Positions 19,261 to 28,213 of a DNA stretch of 64,000 nucleotides are shown here, piece by piece (the first letter of the stretch is position 1; every line of letters begins with the position of its first letter). The translations under genes were made by a program, and so were the position numbers. The notes beneath the pieces were generated by a model. That model did not search any database. It was not told where the DNA came from and saw only the letters and a list, made by a program, of their open reading frames with translations. Source of the stretch: Streptococcus oralis (GTDB taxonomy: Bacteria; Bacillota; Bacilli; Lactobacillales; Streptococcaceae); NCBI RefSeq assembly GCF_016127915.1, contig NZ_CP066059.1:1756001-1820000 (forward strand), given 5' to 3'.

Positions 19261-22200
19261 ATGAACAAGAAAATAAGATCTTGGATTCAGATCCTTATTC
19301 TTTGTTTGGGAGTTATTCTCCAATCATTTGCCCCTCTGACGCAAGTACATGCGACAGAGTATAACAATGTGATCACTAGTGTTGGTGTTGAGAACAAATC
19401 TGGTGAAGCATTAACGCAAGGATTGGATATTTGGCAAGAATTCCGTCTTACTGCCAATTTTGAGTTGCCAGATAATACGGTGCATGAAGGTGATACAACA
19501 ACACTTCAATTGCCATCAGAGATTGCATTTTCAAACTCTTCAGACATTGAATTACGAGATGCTTCTAACAATCTTGTAGCTACTGGACATCTAGATGCCA
19601 CTAGCAAAACGATTACTCTAACTTACACAAAGTTTGTTGAGAATAATTCTGGCGTTAGGGGGAAATTCTTTGTCTATGTTCGAGTTGACCATGATGTTGT
19701 TTCAGAAGAAAAAGACATTGATGTCAATATTACTGTAGGACATAGAGTTCTATCTGCAGGGAAAATCCGTTATAACGGCCCTCCAGGGAAATACGACTCT
19801 AAAATTGAAAAGAGTTCCTTCCAATACAAGGATGATGAGAAAAATGTAATCCGTTATAACATTACTGTAAACCGCAATATGGCGAACTACAGTGATGTCA
19901 CTATCAAAGATGCTTTCTCTTCTCCAAATATGACATTCCTACCAGATACTTTTCGTATTTATAAAGTAAACTGGAGCTGGAATAACGGAGACTGGAAATG
20001 GTCCGATGCTCAGGATATGACTGAAACCTTTAAAAACCAACTAGTGGTAAATGCGAATGGTGATGGTTTCACCCTTCCTTTAGGAGATACTAATGGTTTT
20101 GGTTATATGATCGAGTATCGAGCTAAAGCGAATTATGATCTAGTCGATGGTGAGGAAATCACGAACGTAGCCAACATGAGCTACAATGGTAGTGAGAATG
20201 AACAATCAACCAGCACACGTACCTACCAGATTGCAGGTGGTGTTGCGGAAGGATATGTTTTCACCATTAAAATTCATAAGGTAGATGAAGCTGGCCAACC
20301 ATTGCAAGGTGCAGTTTTTGAAGTGATTCGTGATCGTAACCAAGCTGTTGTTGGACGATTGACAACAGATTCTGATGGTAACGCTAGTGTAGGTAAATTG
20401 TTGCGAGACAACTATACAATTCGTGAAGTAACGGCTCCTTTTGGCTATGACAAACTAACTGAAGATATTAAAATTTCTCCAGATGAGTTCGGCTCAGACA
20501 AATCTGTAGAACGTAGAATTGAAAATAAGAAGACACCTCCGAAGACTCCAACTGAGAAAGAGATTACTTTCAAAAAGGTGGATCCAAATGGGAAAGAAAT
20601 CCCAGGTGCCGAACTTAAAATCTACAGCGGAGATCGTGTAAGACCAGAAGCTCCACCTGTAGCAGACTGGACAACAGAAGCTAATACTTCTAAAGTGACT
20701 AAATTAGCTCCTGGTACCTATACTCTAACAGAGTCCTATGCTCCAGATGGGTATCAGTATGTTGATGATGTTACCTTCACGGTCAATGCTGATGGTTCTA
20801 TTACAATTGTCAAAAAAGGTACAACAGATACTGTCGTAACAACTGGTTCTGTTTTGTCAATCACTGACAAAGAAGATACAACTCCAAAGGCGATTACCTT
20901 CAGTAAGGTAAACCTTGGAGGAAATGAAATCGCTGGTGCACAGATTAAGATCTACAAGGGCGAAAAAGCTGAAGGTACAGCCGTAGAAAGCTGGACTTCA
21001 ACTGACCAACCTAAGCAACTGAATCTTGAACCAGGCATCTACACTTTCCATGAGGAAGCAGCCCCAACTGGATACCTCAAAGTAACGGATATCACTTTCC
21101 AAGTTAAACCTAACGGTACTGTTGAAGTGACAAAAGTAGGTGAAAAAGATTCTAAAGGTGAAGACAATCGTGTTGTAGCCCAAAATTCAACTCTGACAGT
21201 TACTGATAAAGATGACGATGTAGCTCGTAAAATCACGTTCAGTAAAATTAGTCTTGGTGGGGTTGAAATCGCAGGAGCACAAATCAAGATCTTCAAAGGC
21301 GATAAGGCAGAAGGCACAGCCGTAGAAAGCTGGACTTCAGAAGCTGGTAAGTCTAAAGACTTGAATTTGGCTCCAGGCACTTACACCTTCCATGAGGAAG
21401 CAGCCCCAACTGGTTACCTCAAAGTAACGGATATCACTTTCCAAGTTAACTATGATGGAACAGTTAAAGTGACGAATGTTGGTACTAAGGATGCTAAAGG
21501 CGAGGACAATACAGTCGTAACCGATGGTTCAACAATCAAAGTCACTGATAAAGATGACGATAGTCCACGTAAGATTACCTTTAGTAAAGTTAACCTTGGT
21601 GGTACAGAAATTGCAGGTGCTACAATCAAGATCTACAAGGGCGATAAGGCAGAAGGCACAGCCGTAGAAAGCTGGACATCTGAAGCTGGTAAGTCTAAAG
21701 ATCTCAACTTGGCCCCAGGTACTTACACCTTCCATGAGGAAGCAGCTCCAACAGGTTACCTCAAAGTAACAGATATTACTTTCAAAGTGAAAACTGACGG
21801 AACAGTAGAAGTAACCAATGTCGGCGAGAAAGACTCTAAAGGTGAAGACAACAAGGTCGTAACCAACGGCTCAACTGTTACAGTAACGGATAAAGACGAT
21901 GATAGTCCAAAAGCCATTACTTTCAGTAAAGTTAACCTTGGTGGAACAGAAATCGCAGGTGCTACAATCAAGATCTACAAGGGCGACAAGGCAGAAGGCA
22001 CAGCCGTAGAAAGCTGGACTTCAGAAGCTGGTAAGTCTAAAGACTTGAATTTGGCTCCAGGCACTTACACCTTCCATGAGGAAGCAGCCCCAACTGGTTA
22101 CCTCAAAGTAACTGACATCACTTTCCAAGTCAAACACGATGGCACAGTGGAAGTGACAAATGTTGGTGAAAAAGACTCTAAAGGTGAAGAAAACAAAGTC

Positions 22201-24054
22201 GTAACCAACGGTTCAACTGTGACTGTAACTGACAAAGATGATGACCTTCCACGTAAGATTACCTTTAGTAAGGTTAGCCTTGGTGGAACAGAAATCGCAG
22301 GTGCTACAATCAAGATCTACAAGGGCGACAAGGCAGAAGGCACAGCCGTAGAAAGCTGGACTTCAGAAGCTGGTAAGTCTAAAGACTTGAACTTGGCTCC
22401 AGGTACTTACACCTTCCATGAGGAAGCAGCTCCAACAGGTTACCTCAAAGTAACGGACATCACTTTCCAAGTCAAACATGACGGCACAGTGGAAGTGACC
22501 AATGTTGGTGAAAAAGACTCTAAGGGTGAAGAAAACAAAGTTGCCACAAACGGTTCAACTGTAACTGTAACTGATAAAGATGATGACCTTCCACGTAAGA
22601 TTACCTTTAGTAAGGTTAGCCTTGGTGGAACAGAAATCACAGGCGCTCAAATCAAGATCTACAAGGGCGATAAGGCAGAAGGCACAGCCGTAGAAAGCTG
22701 GACTTCAGAAGCTGGTAAGTCTAAAGACTTGAATTTGGCTCCAGGCACTTACACCTTCCATGAGGAAGCAGCCCCAACTGGTTACCTCAAAGTAACTGAC
22801 ATCACTTTCCAAGTCAAACACGATGGCACAGTGGAAGTGACCAATGTTGGTGAAAAAGACTCTAAGGGTGAAGAAAACAAAGTTGCCACAAACGGTTCAA
22901 CTGTAACTGTAACTGATAAAGATGATGACCTTCCACGTAAGATTACCTTTAGTAAGGTTAGCCTTGGTGGAACAGAAATCGCAGGCGCTCAAATCAAGAT
23001 CTACAAGGGCGATAAGGCAGAAGGCACAGCCGTAGAAAGCTGGACTTCAGAAGCTGGTAAGTCTAAAGACTTGAATTTGGCTCCAGGCACTTACACCTTC
23101 CATGAGGAAGCAGCCCCAACTGGTTACCTCAAAGTAACGGACATCACTTTCCAAGTCAAACACGATGGCACAGTGGAAGTGACAAATGTTGGTGAAAAAG
23201 ACTCTAAGGGTGAAGAAAACAAAGTTGCCACAAACGGTTCAACTGTAACTGTAACTGATAAAGATGATGACCTTCCACGTAAGATTACCTTCAGCAAGGT
23301 TAGCCTTGGTGGAACAGAAATCGCAGGCGCTCAAATCAAGATCTACAAGGGCGACAAGGCAGAAGGCACAGCCGTAGAAAGCTGGACTTCAGAAGCTGGT
23401 AAGTCTAAAGATCTCAACTTGGCCCCAGGTACTTACACCTTCCATGAGGAAGCCGCTCCAACCGGTTACCTCAAAGTAACTGACATCACTTTCCAAGTCA
23501 AACACGATGGCACAGTGGAAGTGACCAATGTTGGTGAGAAAGACTCTAAAGGTGAAGAAAACAAAGTCGTTACAAATGGCTCAACAGTAACTGTAACCGA
23601 CAAAGACGATGACCTTCCACGTAAGATTACCTTCAGCAAGGTAAATCTAGCAGGTGAAGAAATCGCGGGCGCAAAAATCCAAATTTTCCGTGGAGAAAAA
23701 GTTGCAGGTAGTCCTGTGGCTGAATGGACTTCAAAAGCCAATCAATCACATGTACTTGATTTGACTCCAGGAGTATATACTTTCCATGAAGAAGCCGCTC
23801 CAACTGGATACTTAGCAGTAACAGATATTACATTCCAAGTTAACTACGACGGAACTGTAACAGTGGTAAATGCTAGTGGAAATCAGGTTGAGTTTAAGGA
23901 TGGTAAGTTAGTAGTAACGGACCAAACTGAACCAGAAAATCCTAACCTACCAAACACTGGAAGTGAATCTGGACAAGCTGCATTAGCAGCAGGTTTAGCT
24001 CTTCTAGCTTTAGGTGCAGGTCTTGTAGCAACTAAACGAAGAAAAGAAGACTAA
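19261..24054 (+). CDS. LPxTG surface adhesin with SpaA-type repeat array
   Basis: Cell-wall-anchored protein of 1597 residues. Signal peptide 1-31 (cleavage after HA), an N-terminal adhesin-like region of Ig-fold domains (about 32-340), a SpaA/prealbumin-like domain (about 345-425), then ten repeated SpaA-like domains: one divergent (from residue 434), eight near-identical ones of about 114 residues (residues 544-1454) and one divergent last copy. Each repeat has a lysine in TFSK and a glutamate in TFHEEAAPTGY, the arrangement seen in domains with internal Lys-Asn/Asp isopeptide bonds. Anchor: LPNTG (1563-1567), hydrophobic helix, KRRKED. GAAAGGAAG precedes the ATG. It probably projects the N-terminal binding region from the wall. 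No sortase C is nearby, so a polymerised pilus is not supported. Ligand unknown. Confidence 0.93.
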   Translation: MNKKIRSWIQILILCLGVILQSFAPLTQVHATEYNNVITSVGVENKSGEALTQGLDIWQEFRLTANFELPDNTVHEGDTTTLQLPSEIAFSNSSDIELRDASNNLVATGHLDATSKTITLTYTKFVENNSGVRGKFFVYVRVDHDVVSEEKDIDVNITVGHRVLSAGKIRYNGPPGKYDSKIEKSSFQYKDDEKNVIRYNITVNRNMANYSDVTIKDAFSSPNMTFLPDTFRIYKVNWSWNNGDWKWSDAQDMTETFKNQLVVNANGDGFTLPLGDTNGFGYMIEYRAKANYDLVDGEEITNVANMSYNGSENEQSTSTRTYQIAGGVAEGYVFTIKIHKVDEAGQPLQGAVFEVIRDRNQAVVGRLTTDSDGNASVGKLLRDNYTIREVTAPFGYDKLTEDIKISPDEFGSDKSVERRIENKKTPPKTPTEKEITFKKVDPNGKEIPGAELKIYSGDRVRPEAPPVADWTTEANTSKVTKLAPGTYTLTESYAPDGYQYVDDVTFTVNADGSITIVKKGTTDTVVTTGSVLSITDKEDTTPKAITFSKVNLGGNEIAGAQIKIYKGEKAEGTAVESWTSTDQPKQLNLEPGIYTFHEEAAPTGYLKVTDITFQVKPNGTVEVTKVGEKDSKGEDNRVVAQNSTLTVTDKDDDVARKITFSKISLGGVEIAGAQIKIFKGDKAEGTAVESWTSEAGKSKDLNLAPGTYTFHEEAAPTGYLKVTDITFQVNYDGTVKVTNVGTKDAKGEDNTVVTDGSTIKVTDKDDDSPRKITFSKVNLGGTEIAGATIKIYKGDKAEGTAVESWTSEAGKSKDLNLAPGTYTFHEEAAPTGYLKVTDITFKVKTDGTVEVTNVGEKDSKGEDNKVVTNGSTVTVTDKDDDSPKAITFSKVNLGGTEIAGATIKIYKGDKAEGTAVESWTSEAGKSKDLNLAPGTYTFHEEAAPTGYLKVTDITFQVKHDGTVEVTNVGEKDSKGEENKVVTNGSTVTVTDKDDDLPRKITFSKVSLGGTEIAGATIKIYKGDKAEGTAVESWTSEAGKSKDLNLAPGTYTFHEEAAPTGYLKVTDITFQVKHDGTVEVTNVGEKDSKGEENKVATNGSTVTVTDKDDDLPRKITFSKVSLGGTEITGAQIKIYKGDKAEGTAVESWTSEAGKSKDLNLAPGTYTFHEEAAPTGYLKVTDITFQVKHDGTVEVTNVGEKDSKGEENKVATNGSTVTVTDKDDDLPRKITFSKVSLGGTEIAGAQIKIYKGDKAEGTAVESWTSEAGKSKDLNLAPGTYTFHEEAAPTGYLKVTDITFQVKHDGTVEVTNVGEKDSKGEENKVATNGSTVTVTDKDDDLPRKITFSKVSLGGTEIAGAQIKIYKGDKAEGTAVESWTSEAGKSKDLNLAPGTYTFHEEAAPTGYLKVTDITFQVKHDGTVEVTNVGEKDSKGEENKVVTNGSTVTVTDKDDDLPRKITFSKVNLAGEEIAGAKIQIFRGEKVAGSPVAEWTSKANQSHVLDLTPGVYTFHEEAAPTGYLAVTDITFQVNYDGTVTVVNASGNQVEFKDGKLVVTDQTEPENPNLPNTGSESGQAALAAGLALLALGAGLVATKRRKED
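20890..23622 (+). repeat. Eight tandem 342-bp coding repeats
   Basis: Units start at 20890, 21229, 21571, 21913, 22255, 22597, 22939 and 23281; the first is 339 bp, the others exactly 342 bp. Units 5-8 are nearly identical at DNA level, including silent positions, while units 1-2 differ more. A related partial unit precedes (20560) and another follows (23623). This points to recent expansion by unequal recombination or gene conversion. Confidence 0.95.
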
Positions 24055-24085
24055 TCTCATTTAGTAGCCAATAAGTACAGTAAAG

Positions 24086-24116
24086 AAAGATCAGGGATAA
24101 CCCCCTGGTCTTTTTT
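24086..24116 (+). terminator. Terminator after the SpaA-repeat adhesin
   Basis: AAAGATCAGGG pairs with CCCTGGTCTTT (24103-24113; one T-G wobble), followed by TTTTTT. Confidence 0.88.
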
Positions 24117-24413
24117 ATGGTTCAGAATAATGAAATATGCTAAATTAAACTATTTATCAGGATGGGATATGACTATTACTAGATTTCTTCTGAGTTTTAC
24201 TTATATAAAATAGTTTGGATAATTATTAAGGTGTATCAAACTTATAAATAAATGGAATGTTTTGTGCATTGTTCCTTTCTGTTTGTTTAAAAGAGAAGTT
24301 GTTCGTATGTGTACACTAAACTTAAAGAAACTTCAGTCTGATGAAAGAATTAGTTTTTATGGCAGTAATTTTACACTGTGTCAATATTTTCAAAAGGCAA
24401 TAACCTCATAATA

Positions 24414-24443
24414 TTACAAAAAAAGTTAATTTTGTTTTATAAT
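24414..24443 (+). promoter_or_regulatory. Probable promoter of the Cna-B adhesin
   Basis: TTACAA (24414-24419), 18-base spacer, perfect TATAAT (24438-24443). The predicted start is near 24450. Confidence 0.55.
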
Positions 24444-24584
24444 GAAATTAAAGGAGGTTTCTATATTAAAAATAGAACAAATATGATAAATATTGCACTC
24501 ACATATAGTTATGAAACATGTTAATATGATGTAACTTATTCAATAACCCTCATGGATTTCAACGAATTCGAAAGGAGATGAGTG

Positions 24585-24617
24585 TTGAGATTTTATAATC
24601 ATAGTTTGTCGTTTTAA
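24585..24617 (+). CDS. Possible 10-codon leader peptide before the Cna-B adhesin
   Basis: A TTG start at 24585 (or GTG at 24582) follows AAAGGAG at good spacing and opens a frame for about ten residues, ending at the TAA at 24615, 28 bases before the adhesin ATG. A nine-codon frame from ATG 24552 ends on the same ribosome binding site (TGA at 24579-24581). There is no homology to lean on; this is only a ribosome-binding-site-driven suggestion. Confidence 0.25.
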   Translation: MRFYNHSLSF

Positions 24618-24645
24618 TGTTTTCGGTAATTTAGAAAGGAAGATT

Positions 24646-27600
24646 ATGAAGAACAAGAAATTTTGGTTACCCATCCTAACTTCTCTGGCCTGTTTGCTAG
24701 GGATGATCTTTGCTCCAAATTCAGTTCAAGCAAAGGAACTGAAGAACGTTATCAGTAATATTGGAATTTGGGAGGTTGATAATGGTAAGTTTATAAAACC
24801 AGATGCGAATGGTGTTTATACACTTTCTCCTGAACATCATAACTACTCAAATTATAAATTCACTGTTGATTACGATTTGAGTGCCTATGATGGTAAATTA
24901 GAGGACGGTGATACCTTTACCTTTACTGTTCCGAGCCCTTTAACTGTTAGAAATGAAACTTTTGATTTAAAAGATAAGGAAACAGATCTAGTTATCGGGG
25001 AAACTCAAATTGTATCAAACGGGGATAATAATGGTGGTAAGGCAACTATTACATTAAAAAATCTGAAAACCTATCTTGAGAAAAAAGGTGGCTATCAAGT
25101 CCAAAACGTTAAAGGAAATTTCTTTGTTGGTTTTAGTTCTAAAAATGAATTAAGCAATGAAACACTCCGTTTTGATAAGACGGAAACCATAAATGAAATT
25201 ACCCATCAAATCAAGGTTAAAAAAGGTGATACGGCTGATTATTCTGAAGGAATTGGTCGAGCTAATTTCAATAAATATCATGGTTTGATTTACAAAGAGG
25301 ATTGGACATCAAAGGCTCTAAATAAGAGCGGAAAATACTTACACAGCTGGTATGTTCGTGTTAATCCGAAACAAGCAGCCTATAATAAAATTGAAATTCA
25401 TGACTGGGTAGATCCAAATGCTTCACCAATGCAGATGATTCCTGAAACATTTAGCGTCACAGCAGGTTGGTATGATCAATATTATTACTTTAAAGATGAA
25501 GTGGTTTTAGAAGCTGGTAAGGATTACCAAGTAAAATGGAATGATTCTTACACAGAATTTACTTTAACAATTAACAATGCATCTTCAATTCTTGCGAAGA
25601 ACGGTAAACCAGCAGCATTTCGAATTCATTATAAAACAAGTGCTCCAGCAGATGGCACGCAAGTCCAAAACAATGCTGAAATGAAGGGTGATGACCAGAT
25701 TCTTACATATGACGACTATAGTAATAAGACAGTTGTTAAGCAAATCGGAAACTCAGTTGTTGCTTCTGGCGGTACAATTCAGTTAGAAACAGGTTACCGT
25801 ATCATTCTTTACAAGGTCGACGAGCTGACTCATGACCGTCTAAAAGGAGCAAAATTCAAGATTACTCCTCCAGCAGGAGCTACGGCTAAAGAGGAAATTG
25901 TAACGACAAATGATGACGGAATTGCTGAATCATCTATTTACTCAGAAAGTGATATCAAGAAAGGGAACTTTACAGTAACTGAGGTTGAGGCTCCTGAGGG
26001 ATATGAGTTAAATCCTACTCCATTTGAGATGACTGTTGGACAAGACGGAGCTATCAAAACAGTTACAAATAAACGTAGCAAAGCTAAAGCTAAGATTAAA
26101 GCTAATAAAAAACTTACAGGACGTGAGTTGAAGGCTGAAGAGTTTGAATTCACTTTAACAGACCAAGATGGTAAGGTGAAAGAAACTGTGAAGAATGACA
26201 AAGACGGAAACATTGCTTTCTCAGAATTGGAATTCGACAAAGCAGGGACTTATACCTTTAAAATTGCTGAAAAAGCTGGCAGTGATACAAGCATCAAGTA
26301 CGACACTAAAACTGTTACGGCTACAGTTACTGTAGCGGACAAGGGTAAAGGTGCACTTGAAGCAACTGTTTCTTACGACGACGAAAAAGCTTTCGAGAAT
26401 ACTTACACACCAGCGAAAACTGAAGTTCCTGTGAAAAAAGAATGGGATGATAAGGACAACCAAGATGGTAAACGTCCATCTTCTGTCACAGTTAAATTGC
26501 TTGCAGATGGTCAAGATACTGGTAAAACACTTGAATTGACTGAAGCAAATGGTTGGGCTGGAAGCTTCAAAGACCTTGATGCTGATAAAGGCGGCACACC
26601 TATCAAGTATACTGTAGTAGAAGTAACTGTTGCTGGTTACACTTCTAAGGTTACTGGTGACGCTGCATCAGGATTCACTATCACAAATAGTTATTCTCCA
26701 GAAACAGTTGTTGTAAAAGCAACTAAGAACTGGGATGACGCGAATAACCAAGACGGCAAACGTCCAACTAAGATTACAATCAATCTTTTAGCAGACGGTC
26801 AGAAAGTTGATTCGAAAGAAATTCAGGCTGCTGCAGACGGAACTTGGACTGTCGAATTCACGAAATTAGCAAAATATAAAGCTGGTAAAGAAATCAAATA
26901 CACTGTAACAGAAGAAGCCGTAGCAGAATACGAATCAACTATTACAGACTTTACCATCACAAACAAATATGCTCCAAAAGCAATCGACTACAAGGTAACA
27001 AAAGTATGGAACGACGCGAACAACCAAGACGGCAAACGTCCTGAGTCCGTAACGGTTCAACTTTATAAAAAAGTAGGAGATGCAGATTCAGTAGCTGTTG
27101 AAGGTAAGAAATTGACCTTGACAGCTAAGGATAAGACAGACGCTAACACTTGGGTAGCATCCTTCACCAATCTTCCACAATACGAAGCTGGTAAAGAAAT
27201 CACTTACTCTATCAAGGAAGTAGACGTACCAGCTGGTTATGAAGCCTCTGTGACTGGTCAGGTCGTGACAAACACTCACACACCAGAAACAGTCGTTCTT
27301 TCAGGAACTAAGGTTTGGAAAGATAACAACAACCAAGACGGCAAACGTGCAGATAAAGTGAAAGTTCAAATTCTTAACGGCGACAAAGTTGTTCAAGAAA
27401 TTGAAGTTTCAGAAGCAACTGGTTGGAAGTTCGAATCAAAAGCACTTCCTAAGTATGAAAATGGTAAAGAAATCGAGTACAAAGTCAAAGAAGTTGTTGT
27501 TGCAGAATACAAATCAGTAGTTACTGACCACAAAGACGGTAAGTACACTATTACCAACAAACATACACCGTTGAAAACTACTGTAAAAGGTAAGAAGATC

Positions 27601-28008
27601 TGGAAAGATGAAGAAAACAAAGACGGTATCCGTCCATCTTCTGTCACTGTGAAACTTCTTGCAGATGGTAAGGAAACTGGTCAGACAGCTACAGTGTCAG
27701 AAACAAGTGGCTGGACTTATGAGTTTACAGGTCTTGATCGTTATCAAGAAGGTAAGGAAATTGCCTACACTGTTGAAGAAGTGAATGTTCCAGATGGTTA
27801 TACAGCTTCAGTAGAAGATTACAACATTACAAATACGCATACTCCTGAAAAACCAACACCTGGCAAACCAAATGAACCAGGTAAGCCTAAAAAAGGTGGG
27901 GAATTGCCTAATACAGGAAGCGAGTCTAACCAAGTGGCTCTAGTAGCTGGAATCGTCCTTCTTGGATTGGGAACAGGATTCTTGGCAAGACGCAAAAAAG
28001 AAGATTAA
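24646..28008 (+). CDS. LPxTG surface adhesin with Cna-B repeats
   Basis: Cell-wall-anchored protein of 1120 residues. Signal peptide 1-29 (cleavage after QA), an N-terminal region of Ig-fold adhesin domains (about 30-380), a SpaA-like domain (about 385-475), a pilin-type isopeptide domain like Spy0128/FctA (about 478-590), five Cna-B domains (starting near 592, 686, 781, 882 and 976), a short proline-rich linker, LPNTG (1087-1091), hydrophobic helix, RRKKED. Each Cna-B unit starts with a K-x-W-x-D motif followed by the DGKRP-type segment and ends with I/V-T-N, the usual Lys...Asn isopeptide pair. AGAAAGGAAG precedes the ATG. The mature N-terminus resembles that of the preceding adhesin, suggesting related binding heads. 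No sortase gene is adjacent. Confidence 0.93.
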   Translation: MKNKKFWLPILTSLACLLGMIFAPNSVQAKELKNVISNIGIWEVDNGKFIKPDANGVYTLSPEHHNYSNYKFTVDYDLSAYDGKLEDGDTFTFTVPSPLTVRNETFDLKDKETDLVIGETQIVSNGDNNGGKATITLKNLKTYLEKKGGYQVQNVKGNFFVGFSSKNELSNETLRFDKTETINEITHQIKVKKGDTADYSEGIGRANFNKYHGLIYKEDWTSKALNKSGKYLHSWYVRVNPKQAAYNKIEIHDWVDPNASPMQMIPETFSVTAGWYDQYYYFKDEVVLEAGKDYQVKWNDSYTEFTLTINNASSILAKNGKPAAFRIHYKTSAPADGTQVQNNAEMKGDDQILTYDDYSNKTVVKQIGNSVVASGGTIQLETGYRIILYKVDELTHDRLKGAKFKITPPAGATAKEEIVTTNDDGIAESSIYSESDIKKGNFTVTEVEAPEGYELNPTPFEMTVGQDGAIKTVTNKRSKAKAKIKANKKLTGRELKAEEFEFTLTDQDGKVKETVKNDKDGNIAFSELEFDKAGTYTFKIAEKAGSDTSIKYDTKTVTATVTVADKGKGALEATVSYDDEKAFENTYTPAKTEVPVKKEWDDKDNQDGKRPSSVTVKLLADGQDTGKTLELTEANGWAGSFKDLDADKGGTPIKYTVVEVTVAGYTSKVTGDAASGFTITNSYSPETVVVKATKNWDDANNQDGKRPTKITINLLADGQKVDSKEIQAAADGTWTVEFTKLAKYKAGKEIKYTVTEEAVAEYESTITDFTITNKYAPKAIDYKVTKVWNDANNQDGKRPESVTVQLYKKVGDADSVAVEGKKLTLTAKDKTDANTWVASFTNLPQYEAGKEITYSIKEVDVPAGYEASVTGQVVTNTHTPETVVLSGTKVWKDNNNQDGKRADKVKVQILNGDKVVQEIEVSEATGWKFESKALPKYENGKEIEYKVKEVVVAEYKSVVTDHKDGKYTITNKHTPLKTTVKGKKIWKDEENKDGIRPSSVTVKLLADGKETGQTATVSETSGWTYEFTGLDRYQEGKEIAYTVEEVNVPDGYTASVEDYNITNTHTPEKPTPGKPNEPGKPKKGGELPNTGSESNQVALVAGIVLLGLGTGFLARRKKED

Positions 28009-28060
28009 GTTTTTTAAACGGTATCTTTCACGAAATTTTGCAAGACAGTTTAAAAGTGGA

Positions 28061-28094
28061 AACAAGTGTCAATAGAAATTGGCACTTGTTTTTT
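28061..28094 (+). terminator. Terminator after the Cna-B adhesin
   Basis: AACAAGTGTCAAT-agaa-ATTGGCACTTGTT (13 bp with one wobble pair) followed by TTTT. It marks the right edge of the surface-protein island. Confidence 0.9.
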
Positions 28095-28155
28095 GTAACT
28101 GACCCTGGTTCTACTACCGGATACAAGTGGATAGTTGCCACTTACTAAAAAGCTA

Positions 28156-28183
28156 TTGTTTTTGCGATGAATTCCACTATAAT
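28156..28183 (+). promoter_or_regulatory. Promoter of the class I methyltransferase gene
   Basis: TTGTTT (28156-28161), 16-base spacer, TATAAT (28178-28183); AAAAGGAG follows before the ATG at 28214. Confidence 0.7.
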
Positions 28184-28213
28184 AGATGACAAATAGAAAA
28201 GGAGATGTTGCAT

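Larger units (their letters stand above)
24117..24645. other. AT-rich spacer and long leader of the Cna-B adhesin
   Basis: About 530 bases without a long gene. From 24117 to about 24410 I see nothing beyond AT-rich sequence and an 8-base palindrome, GTGTACAC. From 24414 on there is a promoter, then a ~195-base leader holding AAAGGAGG at its predicted 5' end (24450-24457) and a second AAAGGAG at 24571 that precedes only a 10-codon frame. Confidence 0.6.

Noticed and set aside
19179..19364. 61-codon ORF upstream of the SpaA-repeat adhesin
   Set aside because: It overlaps the adhesin start in another frame, has no ribosome binding site and shows no protein-like composition.
20890..23622. Regular repeats as a possible CRISPR array
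   Set aside because: Units are 342 bp, directly adjacent, in frame and code for protein domains; there are no short palindromic repeats with unique spacers.
21756..23741. Series of minus-strand ORFs repeating within the adhesin array
   Set aside because: They recur with the 342-bp period and are antisense shadows of the real frame, with no ribosome binding sites.
24301..24340. GTGTACAC palindrome as a regulator site
   Set aside because: An isolated 8-base palindrome in AT-rich DNA is expected by chance and is not next to a promoter.
19261..28008. Pilus operon
   Set aside because: Pilin-type isopeptide domains are present, but there is no class C sortase or signal-peptidase-like gene, and each gene has its own terminator.
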